A DNA stretch of 10,285 nt from Gammaproteobacteria bacterium RBG_16_57_12 (GCA_001801365.1 MGXL01000078.1:14536-24820); one strand, 5' to 3'. Positions 1-7,612 are shown, counted from the stretch's first letter. A program made the numbers and translations. The notes: generated by a model not told the origin, from the letters alone.

Positions 1-667
1 ACTGGGGATCGGTTATCTGTTTGCGATGATCTACGTGTGGGAATCCCATTCCGGTCGTGATAGCAAACCGATGCTGTCGGTCACCGACATCGTCATTGCC
101 TACAGCGGTAACAAGCAGGGCACCAAGCTGGAGAGCGCCCTGCGTGGACCGATGTCCAAGATGCTGCCCGCCACTGAAAATCTGGAGATTATCGCCTGGG
201 TGCGCAAGGGTGCGGGCAAGGAAGAATATGATGCGCGGATCAAGGGCATTTTTGATGAGCGCTGTGTGGTCTGCCATAACAATCGCAACCCGCATTTACC
301 CAGCCTGGAGGATTTCGAAGGCGTCGGTCAGGTTGCCCAGCAGGATAAGGGCGCCGACGTGTTTACCCTGGTGCGCGTCTCGCATATTCACCTGTTTGGT
401 CTGACCTTTATCTTTTTCATGGTCGGCTTTATTTTCTCGCACAGTTATTTCCGCCGTGAATGGCTCAAGTGCGTGATTCTGGTTATTCCCTTCATATCGA
501 TCATTATCGACATTACCTCCTGGTACCTCACCAAGATCTTTGAGCCCTTTGCCTGGGCGATCCTGTTAAGCGGTGGTGTCATGGGCACCAGTTTCGCCAT
601 ACAGTTTTTCGTCTCTATCTATCAGATGTGGTTCTACAAACTGCCCGCGGAAGGCGAGCGGCATTAA
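1..667 (+). CDS. Membrane protein with one CxxCH haem-binding motif (5' end missing)
   Basis: The reading frame is already open at base 2 and runs to TAA at 665-667, so the start lies upstream and 221 residues are visible. The visible part opens in a hydrophobic stretch (LGIGYLFAMIYVW), the end of a membrane helix. A soluble region of about 100 residues follows and holds a single c-type haem motif, CVVCH, encoded at 263-277. Three hydrophobic helices follow at about 400-460, 470-525 and 545-635. Histidines sit at the membrane edge (VSHIHLFG and FSHSYF) and could serve as haem ligands or quinone-site residues; that is inference. A topology with the haem domain in the periplasm fits c-type maturation. 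The next gene begins 12 bases downstream and encodes a hexahaem cytochrome, so the two probably act in one electron-transfer chain, this protein being the membrane anchor or electron entry point. I do not recognise a characterised family. Confidence 0.8.
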   Translation, partial: LGIGYLFAMIYVWESHSGRDSKPMLSVTDIVIAYSGNKQGTKLESALRGPMSKMLPATENLEIIAWVRKGAGKEEYDARIKGIFDERCVVCHNNRNPHLPSLEDFEGVGQVAQQDKGADVFTLVRVSHIHLFGLTFIFFMVGFIFSHSYFRREWLKCVILVIPFISIIIDITSWYLTKIFEPFAWAILLSGGVMGTSFAIQFFVSIYQMWFYKLPAEGERH

Positions 668-679
668 GCCGGTAAGCCG

Positions 680-2425
680 ATGAAAAAGACCCTCTGGATA
701 AGCGTGCTGATCGCCGGCGCCCTGACGGGCTGTGGCGAAAATGCCCAGCTCGATGTCAGTGACATCAGGCAGGAAGTTGAAGCAAAGGCCAAAATACCCG
801 AGACCTATACACCGAAAATTGTCGGCGATGTGACAGCGGGCCAACAGATTGCCCGGCAATGCGTGTTGTGTCACGGTCTTGATGGCGCTGCCGCGCGCAG
901 CGGATCACCCTTTATTGCCGGCGTGCCGCAGGATTATCTGATCCGCTCCATCCTCGCCTATGGAGATGGCTCGCGCAAACACGCTGATATGAAGCGTATG
1001 GCCGAAGCCCTGTCGCCGCAGGACCTGGAAAATGTCACGGCTTATTATGCTTCCCTCGATACCCCCTGGAAAGGCGCGGTGGTACAAAAGAACCGCCATG
1101 ATTCGCTTGTTACGCCACAGGCGATTGCCGCCGGGGCAGCGCTCGCCTCCGGTTGCAATTCCTGTCATGGTGAAAATGGCCATAGTACCCGCCAAAGCAT
1201 CATTCCCAGCCTGGCCGGGATGCCGCCGGAATATTTTATTCCAACATTGAAAGGTTACTTCACCGGCATCCGGGCACACGGTGTGATGAAGATGTTCAGC
1301 AAGTCACTGACGGACAACGACATCAACCACCTGGCCGCCTACTATGCCTCACGCGCCCCCATACAGGCGCCGCCTCCCAGAAAGGGCAATGCCGCAGCGG
1401 GCAAGCGTGCCGCGCAGGCCTGTGCCGGATGCCATGGCTATAACGGCAACAGCCTCAATCCACACGTTCCCAATCTAGCGGGTTTGCCGGCGGAGTACAT
1501 CAGCAAGGCGATAAAGGACTATCGTGATGGCCGGCGCCGGGATGAGCTCATGACCGGCGCGGTGCGTGGGTTATCAAACGATGTGATCATCGATCTGGCG
1601 ACCTATTATGGCAAGCAGGTTCCGGAGTCCAAGTTGCAGCGCCAGGAGGCGGCGACTATGCAATTTGATCCCGTCGCCGAGGGTGAGAAGATTGCTTCAT
1701 CCTGTATCGCGTGTCATGGCGAAGATGGCAATAGCCTGACCGCCGGCGTGCCCAGCCTGACCGGCCTGCATGTGAAGTATCTGGTGGCGGCCACCCAGGC
1801 CTATCAGGAAGGTGCGCGTAAGAGCAATGTAATGGCCACCATGATTTCCCATCTCAGCGATACCGACATCGAAAAGGTCAGCTATTATTTTGCCACCCGC
1901 GCTACTCGCATCCGGCAAGCAACGCAGGAGGGGGATCCGCTCTCTGGGGAAAAAACCAGCGAGAACTGCGCCTCCTGCCACGGGGCAAAGGGCGTGAGCA
2001 GCGATCCGGCCAATCCCTCGCTGGCCGGCCAGGATGCCAAATATCTTTTTCTGGCCATCAGGGAATATGCCGGCGGCAAACGCGCTCATGAGGGCATGAA
2101 GAATGCCGTGGCAGAGCTGAGCGAGCAGGACATGCGCAATGTCGCCGCCTACTACGCCGCACAGACGGCGGTACAGCCGCAGACCTTCCTGCCGGAACTG
2201 CCCGCGATGATCATCGAGAAGAAGTGCAATCGCTGTCATGGCGCGTCGGGGCACAGCACCGAAGCCGGCACGCCGCGCCTGGCCGGCCAGATGGAATCCT
2301 ATCTGGTGGTGGCCATGAAGGAATACCAGAATGGCACACGCAAGAGTCCGGTCATGCATGCCATGTCGGATGTGTTGAGCCTGATCGAGATCCAGGCCCT
2401 GGCGGCCTATTATGCACATCAATGA
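680..2425 (+). CDS. Hexahaem c-type cytochrome lipoprotein, six tandem cytochrome c4-like domains
   Basis: This 581-residue exported protein has a lipoprotein signal peptide with lipobox LTGC (Cys18); Gly at +2 suggests outer-membrane sorting. Six CxxCH haem sites begin at residues 61, 159, 248, 342, 430 and 516, a period of 86-98 residues. Each is followed 43 or 44 residues later by a methionine (104, 203, 291, 385, 473, 559), the expected sixth haem ligand, and then by a conserved AYYA-like segment. This is the single-domain pattern of cytochrome c4 and the FccA type, so the protein looks like three c4 pairs in one chain, each haem His/Met ligated. Ordinary c4 has two such domains and about 200 residues. 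It probably carries electrons in the periplasm, taking them from or giving them to the membrane CxxCH protein encoded just upstream in the same operon. The actual donor and acceptor are unknown. The ATG at 680 is supported by the signal peptide that follows; the ribosome-binding site is weak (GGTAAG). Confidence 0.9.
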   Translation: MKKTLWISVLIAGALTGCGENAQLDVSDIRQEVEAKAKIPETYTPKIVGDVTAGQQIARQCVLCHGLDGAAARSGSPFIAGVPQDYLIRSILAYGDGSRKHADMKRMAEALSPQDLENVTAYYASLDTPWKGAVVQKNRHDSLVTPQAIAAGAALASGCNSCHGENGHSTRQSIIPSLAGMPPEYFIPTLKGYFTGIRAHGVMKMFSKSLTDNDINHLAAYYASRAPIQAPPPRKGNAAAGKRAAQACAGCHGYNGNSLNPHVPNLAGLPAEYISKAIKDYRDGRRRDELMTGAVRGLSNDVIIDLATYYGKQVPESKLQRQEAATMQFDPVAEGEKIASSCIACHGEDGNSLTAGVPSLTGLHVKYLVAATQAYQEGARKSNVMATMISHLSDTDIEKVSYYFATRATRIRQATQEGDPLSGEKTSENCASCHGAKGVSSDPANPSLAGQDAKYLFLAIREYAGGKRAHEGMKNAVAELSEQDMRNVAAYYAAQTAVQPQTFLPELPAMIIEKKCNRCHGASGHSTEAGTPRLAGQMESYLVVAMKEYQNGTRKSPVMHAMSDVLSLIEIQALAAYYAHQ

Positions 2426-2536
2426 TAAAGAAGCATGCCGGGCACTATTTTCCGGAAATACGCCATGCTAACATCTGCGCCCCGTTGTCATCATGAAATG
2501 ATGGCAGTTATGTCGCAGTATTGAATCGGAGCACCT

Positions 2537-2827
2537 ATGAAGAAAATCAGTATGGCCGCCCTGGCGGCGGTCGTCATCGTGTCCCTGGCGGGATGCGGCA
2601 CGAAGGAGCGTGATGAACTGAAGGCCCATGTGGCCTCACTGCAGCAGGAGCTTACCAACACCAAGAGCACCCTGGCCACCACCGAGCAGGAATTGGCCCA
2701 GCTGCGCGATCATGTAAAAATAATCGAGGGCGAGCGTGATCAGGCCGTGGCCCAGACAAGCGAAATGAGCAATGAGCTGACCAGGGTAAAAGAGGAATTG
2801 GCCGCCAAAGCCAGGAAAAGGAAATAA
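2537..2827 (+). CDS. Small coiled-coil lipoprotein
   Basis: The product has 96 residues. Residues 1-20 form a lipoprotein signal peptide ending in LAGC (Cys20), and Gly at +2 suggests the outer membrane. The rest, about 22-92, is almost entirely a charged, heptad-like helix rich in Leu, Glu, Gln, Ala and Lys, and it ends in the basic tail KARKRK. Size and layout resemble Lpp-like murein lipoproteins and other coiled-coil envelope lipoproteins. The basic end could allow attachment to or binding of peptidoglycan, but that is inference and the sequence does not match Lpp clearly. A GGAG ribosome-binding site at 2528-2531 lies five bases before the ATG. The gene starts 111 bases after the cytochrome gene, so it may have its own promoter. 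Confidence 0.75.
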   Translation: MKKISMAALAAVVIVSLAGCGTKERDELKAHVASLQQELTNTKSTLATTEQELAQLRDHVKIIEGERDQAVAQTSEMSNELTRVKEELAAKARKRK

Positions 2828-2870
2828 CCGCCTGAGTTGAAGGGCGCTTACTTAAGCGGTTGCATATCGA

Positions 2871-2993
2871 TGTAGGGCGGGTTACGACTGCATGGATGCA
2901 GGAGGTAGAGCAATGCAGGAGCAATTGCCGAGGCGCATTTTTTTGCGCCGTAACCCGCCAGACGTGTCGCCACGCATCGCGCGGTGGGTTACG
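2871..2993. repeat. Composite inverted-repeat intergenic element
   Basis: An 11-base arm, GGCGGGTTACG (2876-2886), has its perfect inverse complement CGTAACCCGCC at 2949-2959. A third near-copy, GGTGGGTTACG (2983-2993), differs from the first arm by one base, so the middle arm can pair with either neighbour. Inside lie a perfect 6-base hairpin with an all-T loop (GGCGCA 2932-2937, TGCGCC 2944-2949), a short palindrome (CTGCAT/ATGCAG, 2888-2901), and a direct repeat ATGCAGGAG at 2896-2904 and 2913-2921. GTAGGG(C/T)GGGTTACG inverted repeats of this kind are, from memory, scattered between genes in many gammaproteobacteria. The element carries no gene. It could form a stable RNA structure at the 3' end of the lipoprotein transcript. 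Confidence 0.6.
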
Positions 2994-3048
2994 CAAAAAT
3001 CGGCATGCTCATGTAGTGACATAGTATTTCCACAGTGAATATCTAAAG

Positions 3049-3432
3049 ATGCGGGGCATAATTAACAACAAGCAGCGCGTTGCGGTTCTGGGCGCCAGCG
3101 ACAAGCCGGAAAGTTACGCCAATCGCGCTATTCGGTTGCTGCTGGCGCACGGCCATGAGGTGGTTCCGCTGAACCCACGGCTCAAAACCGTCGAGGGGCT
3201 GGCCGTTATCCCCGATCTGGCCCAGATCACCGGCCGCATCGACACCCTGACGCTCTATGTCTCTTCCCGCATCTCATCGACATTGCAAGCGGCGATACTC
3301 CAGCTGCATCCGGGGCGCGTGATTTTCAACCCCGGCGCGGAGAACGAGGCATTGCGCACAATTCTGGATGAACATGGCATCGTTACGGAAAACGCCTGCA
3401 CGCTGGTATTGCTGAACACCGGTCAATTCTGA
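3049..3432 (+). CDS. CoA-binding domain protein (CoA_binding_2 family)
   Basis: This 127-residue protein is a single Rossmann-like domain. Near the N-terminus, VAVLGASDKPESYA (residues 11-24) is the nucleotide-binding loop after the first strand. VVPLNPR (38-44) matches the second strand, FNPGAENE (93-100) the conserved FQPGAENE-type signature, and ENACTLVLL (114-122) the C-terminal strand with its Cys. These signatures and the length fit the CoA_binding_2 family, related to the CoA-binding half of succinyl-CoA synthetase. Binding of CoA is a family expectation and no enzymatic role is known. The ATG at 3049 has a poor ribosome-binding site (CTAAAG just before it). The stop codon TGA at 3430-3432 is directly followed by the stop codon of the convergent transglutaminase gene. 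Confidence 0.85.
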   Translation: MRGIINNKQRVAVLGASDKPESYANRAIRLLLAHGHEVVPLNPRLKTVEGLAVIPDLAQITGRIDTLTLYVSSRISSTLQAAILQLHPGRVIFNPGAENEALRTILDEHGIVTENACTLVLLNTGQF

Positions 3433-5454
3433 TTATTTCCTGATCTTGAAGGCTGTAACGGCCTTGATGAAGCACCGTGCATCATCAGGCGTGGCGCTAC
3501 GGCCGTATCGCAAATCGGCATATTGTTCGGCAATCGCGCGGATGGACTGCTGTAACGCGGGAAACTCCCCACCGGCCCGGACGGCGAAATCGGCCGGCCC
3601 TTCCCAGGCATGGCGCTGCACCCCGCAACTCGCCAGCTTGCGGCAAAAGCGCCGATAGGCCCGCGTCACCGGATCGGATGTCGTCGGTCGATGCAACAGC
3701 AGATAAGCGGCCACCAGCAACAGCAAGCCCATCAGCAAGGTAAACATCACGGCAATTACCTTGGCCCAGCCGAAATTACCCAGGCCGATATCCTGCAACA
3801 ATTGTTGCTGTTTTTGTGGATCATAACCGAGCACCCATTGAGTCCACTGATAATTGACGGCATCCCAGCCGCTGCGTACCCGGTGCAGGCCGCGCGCCAG
3901 CCAGCCGAGATCGGCGCGCAGCAATGGTTCGGCAAGCGTGGTGCGAAAGCGCTGATTATCGCTGAACGACACCACCCGTTGCGGTGGAATCACGGCGGTC
4001 GGATCAACCCGTACCCAGCCGCGCCCATCGAGCCAGACCTCGGCCCAGGCGTGGGCGTCGGATTGGCGCACGATCAGATAGTGACCCAGCGGATTGAGCT
4101 CCCCGCCCTGATAACCGGTGACCACACGCGCCGGGATGCCGGCAGCACGCATCAGAGTGACGAAGCCGGCGGCATAATGCTCACAAAAACCCTTGCGTGT
4201 CCGAAACAGAAATTCATCGATGGGGTCGGGGCCATTGAGCACCGGTGGCTGGCGTGTGTAATAAAAATCCTGCTGACTGAATAAATCCAGCGCCTGTTGC
4301 ACAATCTGCTGTGGCAACAGACCCCCGGCACGCCAGCCCTGCGCCAGGGCGCGGGTTTGCGGATTCCGGTCCGGCAGATCCAGGGCCAGCTCACGCACTG
4401 CGGGCGATGGCGCCGGGGTGCGGTAGCGGGTATGAGAGACCACTTCGTAGCGATAATGGTCGGCTATTTTTTCCTTTGCCAGCAGTTGATAATCGAACCG
4501 CATTACACTGTCACCGGGGATAGTGGTCGGCAAATCCAGCGCGAACAGCCATAGCCGATTGTGTGGTACCAGGGTTATACGATAACGGGTTGCCTGCCCG
4601 AGCGGTTCTAGCTCCGGCTTCACCGGCAGGCCCATGACACCCTCACCATTCTCCAGACCTTCCCAATGGCGGCCATCGGTATGCCACAGGACCGGGCCGC
4701 GCCAATACAGTTGATCAGCGGCAGGCGGCTCGCCGATAAACTCCACGCGAAAGGCCACTTCGTCGGAATTCGCAAGATCATTGATGGTCCCGATATTCAT
4801 TTCATCACTCAGCCCCGTGCGCGCGCTACCCTCGGGCGCGGGGAGCGCCCACAACGGACCCGGAATGCGCGGGAACAGCACAAACAACACCAGCATCAGC
4901 GGTATGGCCTGCAGTAACAGATTGCCCGCCAGGCGTGGATAATAGGTATCAAGCGGACTGGCCTGACTGGCCGGATGGTTGAGGACAATCAATGTCGCGG
5001 TCAACATCAGTACCACCACTAACAGATAGGCACCGGAAAAAATCGACTGATCAAACAGAAAGCCGGCAACCACCAGGAAATAGCCGATGAAAATGACCAG
5101 CAGGGTATCGCGCAGGGTACACATTTCCAGCAGCTTGACACAGAGCATGATGGTCAACAGCGCCGTGCCCGCCTCCAGTCCGCTGAAGGAGTTATATTGA
5201 AGGTAGATCACTGCGCACATCACGAGGGTCAGAATCAGTTTTACAATCGTGCCGGGCAATGGCTGGTGCTTCACCTCACACCACAGACGCCAAGCAAGCA
5301 TGGTCAGACATAGCGCTGTGATTAATAGCGGCTGACGGAACAGCTGCGGAGTGACCACCATGACCATCGCCGTCAGCAACCAGAATAGTCCGGCCTGGGG
5401 TGGCATGATGAGATCTTCGCGATGCCGAGGAACTTCTCTGCGCGGCAGCTTCAT
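3433..5454 (-). CDS. tgpA: TgpA-type membrane transglutaminase (DUF3488, transglutaminase core, DUF4129)
   Basis: A 673-residue inner-membrane protein. The N-terminal part (about 20-205) holds six or seven hydrophobic helices, matching DUF3488. A large periplasmic region follows with the transglutaminase-like core: GFCEHYA gives Cys424, DAHAWAEVW gives His468 and VRVDPTA gives Asp484, an intact catalytic triad. The 44- and 16-residue spacings equal those I recall for Pseudomonas aeruginosa TgpA (C404, H448, D464). A last helix at about 570-592 (VMFTLLMGLLLLVAAYLLLH) is followed by a cytoplasmic DUF4129-like tail of about 80 residues. The likely role is envelope or peptidoglycan-related; TgpA is reported essential in P. 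aeruginosa, but its substrate is unknown. The ATG at 5454 overlaps the TGA of the upstream DUF58 gene (ATGA), which supports this start over Met17 and suggests translational coupling. Confidence 0.92.
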   Translation of the reverse strand: MKLPRREVPRHREDLIMPPQAGLFWLLTAMVMVVTPQLFRQPLLITALCLTMLAWRLWCEVKHQPLPGTIVKLILTLVMCAVIYLQYNSFSGLEAGTALLTIMLCVKLLEMCTLRDTLLVIFIGYFLVVAGFLFDQSIFSGAYLLVVVLMLTATLIVLNHPASQASPLDTYYPRLAGNLLLQAIPLMLVLFVLFPRIPGPLWALPAPEGSARTGLSDEMNIGTINDLANSDEVAFRVEFIGEPPAADQLYWRGPVLWHTDGRHWEGLENGEGVMGLPVKPELEPLGQATRYRITLVPHNRLWLFALDLPTTIPGDSVMRFDYQLLAKEKIADHYRYEVVSHTRYRTPAPSPAVRELALDLPDRNPQTRALAQGWRAGGLLPQQIVQQALDLFSQQDFYYTRQPPVLNGPDPIDEFLFRTRKGFCEHYAAGFVTLMRAAGIPARVVTGYQGGELNPLGHYLIVRQSDAHAWAEVWLDGRGWVRVDPTAVIPPQRVVSFSDNQRFRTTLAEPLLRADLGWLARGLHRVRSGWDAVNYQWTQWVLGYDPQKQQQLLQDIGLGNFGWAKVIAVMFTLLMGLLLLVAAYLLLHRPTTSDPVTRAYRRFCRKLASCGVQRHAWEGPADFAVRAGGEFPALQQSIRAIAEQYADLRYGRSATPDDARCFIKAVTAFKIRK

Positions 5455-6410
5455 GGCTGCTTACCGAACATGGCGAGGGCCTTCAGACAGGCATGACGAT
5501 GCACCTCGCCCTGCAGAGGTGTAATCACCTGATCCGGCAATACCAGCCCATAGCGCAGTCCTGCCAGTTCCGCCTCCAATACCCAGCGGGCCAGACGCGA
5601 TAAGCGCGCTTCGGTATCCAGGCCGGCAAGGATATCCCAGGACAGCATCAGCTCGTTGGCACGGTCGCCCCCGAACTGTTTGGTCAACAGGCCACGCTCA
5701 CGCGCCAGCGCCTTCCAGTTCACCAGCCGCAGGGAATCGCCGGCATGATAGGGGCGAAAACCGGTGAAGTCATTGGTGCCGCGACCACGATCACCCTCCG
5801 CCCCGACATAACTGGCGGCCTCATGGGGCAGCTCACGATGGATATCCGGTTTCGGATAGACCAGGCAGATCATGTCGAACTGTAAGTGACTCCAGGCATG
5901 GAACAACCCCAGCGGGTAGCGGGTGTAGACAGTAAATCGTCCCATGGGATTTAGCCCGCGGCGAGCGGCGGTTGATTTAAGAGCCAGCCATTTGAATTCA
6001 CCCGGCGCCAGATCCACGGACTGCGGGGCCTGGTGTGGCCATGCCACCTTGATCGCCAGCCGAATGCCATTATCAGGATTGTGTATGCATACGGGGAAAC
6101 TCATTTCATCATCCACAAATACCGGTTGGCATTGCCCGGCCTTGAAGGAAAGCCCATGGAGATTGCGATAGGTATACAGAATGGACACCACCGCGAGGCT
6201 GGCCAGTAAAAAGGTCAAGGCATAGGCCAGACTGTTGTTGTAATTGATGGCCGCCAGCAACATGGGCAATAACATCAGGGCGAAGATCAGCCCGGCACGG
6301 CTGGGCAGGATATAGACACGACGCTGGCGCAGGGTGATGGTGCCCTGCTCCGGTCCCTCGCCAACGATAAACCGATCCAGACTGAAGCGCGCAGGTGGAT
6401 GGTTGGCCAT
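5451..6410 (-). CDS. DUF58 domain protein
   Basis: This 319-residue protein has two membrane helices near the N-terminus (about 38-57 and 60-80), then a beta-rich segment and the DUF58 signature at about 211-247, read as GTNDFTGFRPYHAGD, then LRLVNWKALARE and LLTKQF. This matches the family pattern of a (D/E)F..LR.Y..GD motif followed by WKA.AR. DUF58 proteins are regularly encoded between a MoxR ATPase and a transglutaminase, as here, and are thought to work with the ATPase; the fold is related to von Willebrand A domains, though a clear MIDAS metal site is not obvious here. Its start codon shares one base with the stop of the moxR gene (TGATG at 6410), and its stop overlaps the tgpA start by four bases, so the three genes are almost certainly one transcript. 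Confidence 0.9.
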   Translation of the reverse strand: MANHPPARFSLDRFIVGEGPEQGTITLRQRRVYILPSRAGLIFALMLLPMLLAAINYNNSLAYALTFLLASLAVVSILYTYRNLHGLSFKAGQCQPVFVDDEMSFPVCIHNPDNGIRLAIKVAWPHQAPQSVDLAPGEFKWLALKSTAARRGLNPMGRFTVYTRYPLGLFHAWSHLQFDMICLVYPKPDIHRELPHEAASYVGAEGDRGRGTNDFTGFRPYHAGDSLRLVNWKALARERGLLTKQFGGDRANELMLSWDILAGLDTEARLSRLARWVLEAELAGLRYGLVLPDQVITPLQGEVHRHACLKALAMFGKQP

Positions 6411-7324
6411 CAGGGTATGGCGACTTCCCTGAACGGCGCCACGATCTCCGCGGCTGAGCGCAGGCGGCTTTCACTGCTGGGCTGCAAACGGTGGGCGGCG
6501 ACGTGAGGCAGGACATGCTGCACGTCTTCGGGGATGACATGATCGCGCCCGGCAATCAAAGCCAGGGCGCGTGCGGCAGTCACCAGGGCGACACCGGCCC
6601 GCGGTGACAGTCCTGATAGATAGTAGGGCGCCTCGCGGCTGAACGTGAGCAGCGCCTGCACATAATCCAGCAAGGCATCGGCAATATGCACCTCATGGAT
6701 CTGACGCTGCAGTTGACGCAATTCGTCCGGCGCCATTACCGGGATGATATCCGCCAGCATCTCGCGCCGGTTGCGTCCGGCCAGCAGTTGTCGTTCCGCA
6801 TCGGGCGCGGGGTATCCCAGTTCAATCCGCATGAGAAAGCGATCCAGCTGTGATTCCGGCAGGGGGAACGTGCCGATTTGATAGCTCGGGTTCTGGGTGG
6901 CGATCACAAAAAACGGATCGGGCAGCCGGCGTGTTTCTCCTTCGATGGTGACCTGGTGTTCTTCCATGGCCTCGAGCAGGGCACTCTGGCTCTTGGGGGT
7001 GGCGCGATTGATTTCATCGGCCAGAATGACCTGGGCAAAGATCGGACCGGGATGAAAATGGAATTCAGCACTTTCCCGCTCATAGACTGCAGAGCCCAGG
7101 ATATCCGCCGGCAACAGGTCGCTGGTGAACTGAATACGATTGAATCTGAGGCCCAGGGTTGCAGCCAGCACATGCGCCAACAGGGTCTTACCTACGCCGG
7201 GCAGGTCTTCAATGAGTAAATGACCGCGCGACAGCACACAGGCAAGCGCCAGCCGCACCTGCGGATCCTTGCCGAGGATGATGGCGCTGACCTGGGCAAT
7301 GGCCGCATTGATTTTGGGATTCAT
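6410..7324 (-). CDS. MoxR-family AAA+ ATPase
   Basis: This is the first gene of the envelope operon and encodes about 304 residues. It has Walker A LPGVGKT (Lys46, Thr47 counting from the ATG), Walker B ILADEINRA (Asp103, Glu104), sensor 1 ATQNP (Asn145), the arginine-containing LDRF segment near residue 160, and a C-terminal lid with GLSPRAG (sensor 2). These are standard MoxR features, and the length fits the family. MoxR ATPases are thought to remodel or activate partner proteins with vWA-like domains, here probably the DUF58 protein encoded next. The reading frame also allows a TTG start one codon earlier (7327). AGAAG at 7332-7328 sits close to the ATG, and GAGA at 7339-7336 is 8 bases from the TTG or 11 from the ATG. 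I chose the ATG but the choice is not firm. Confidence 0.92.
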   Translation of the reverse strand: MNPKINAAIAQVSAIILGKDPQVRLALACVLSRGHLLIEDLPGVGKTLLAHVLAATLGLRFNRIQFTSDLLPADILGSAVYERESAEFHFHPGPIFAQVILADEINRATPKSQSALLEAMEEHQVTIEGETRRLPDPFFVIATQNPSYQIGTFPLPESQLDRFLMRIELGYPAPDAERQLLAGRNRREMLADIIPVMAPDELRQLQRQIHEVHIADALLDYVQALLTFSREAPYYLSGLSPRAGVALVTAARALALIAGRDHVIPEDVQHVLPHVAAHRLQPSSESRLRSAAEIVAPFREVAIP

Positions 7325-7348
7325 CAACTTCTATTTCTCATATCTTGG

Positions 7349-7354
7349 ATTATC
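7349..7354 (-). promoter_or_regulatory. Possible -10 element for the moxR operon
   Basis: On the minus strand the bases read GATAAT, five of six matches to TATAAT, preceded by CT. A transcript from here would have a leader of roughly 20 bases before the moxR start. No good -35 hexamer is found 16-18 bases upstream (GGCTGT at 17), so this could be chance. Confidence 0.22.
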
Positions 7355-7418
7355 AGGGCTGTGGCTGATGGACAGCCTACAGCCGCGTCATCCGGCATCT
7401 GGTCGAGACCGGTAACGT

Positions 7419-7429
7419 GATAATTTATC
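7419..7429. promoter_or_regulatory. Short palindrome GATAA-T-TTATC
   Basis: A perfect 5-1-5 inverted repeat in the divergent promoter region, about 95 bases upstream of moxR and 230 upstream of the kinase gene. It shares its half-site with the longer palindrome at 7613-7628, so both could bind the same dimeric regulator. It is short enough to arise by chance. Confidence 0.25.
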
Positions 7430-7612
7430 GGCATCCACGGTGATTTTTTGAGTGAGTATAAGATGACTACCCCTATCGGCATGGCCGGGTTTGCGCCTCC
7501 ATCGCACGCTGATCGCGGCTCCTGCTCGCCCCCACCGGGTACGGCGAGGTCATTATCTGGATGCCGGACCGGACTGGAGGAGGTATTTTCCTGATTTCAC
7601 TATCGTATTTCA

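Noticed and set aside
1697..2422. Long open frame of 241 codons on the minus strand, opposite the cytochrome gene.
   Set aside because: It lies wholly inside the hexahaem cytochrome frame, and its translation has no family features. It is a G+C-driven shadow frame.
2432..2469. Possible terminator after the cytochrome gene (AGCATG/CATGCT arms with an inner TTTCCGGAAA palindrome).
   Set aside because: The stem is interrupted by non-pairing bases and no T run follows, so it does not meet the usual form of an intrinsic terminator.
2485..2514. Possible promoter for the small lipoprotein: TTGTCA at 2485-2490 and TATGTC at 2509-2514.
   Set aside because: The -35 matches well, but the -10 matches only three of six bases, and the CATCAT/ATGATG hairpin lies between them. 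The support is too weak to list.
3610..4284. Open frame of 224 codons on the plus strand, opposite tgpA.
   Set aside because: It is antisense to the well-supported transglutaminase region and its translation has no recognisable domain.
7463..7594. A 43-codon open frame in the divergent intergenic region, with a GAG-rich sequence (7450-7456) before its ATG.
   Set aside because: The predicted peptide has no recognisable motif, helix or signal, and frames of this length are common by chance. It may be a remnant, but I cannot support it as a gene.
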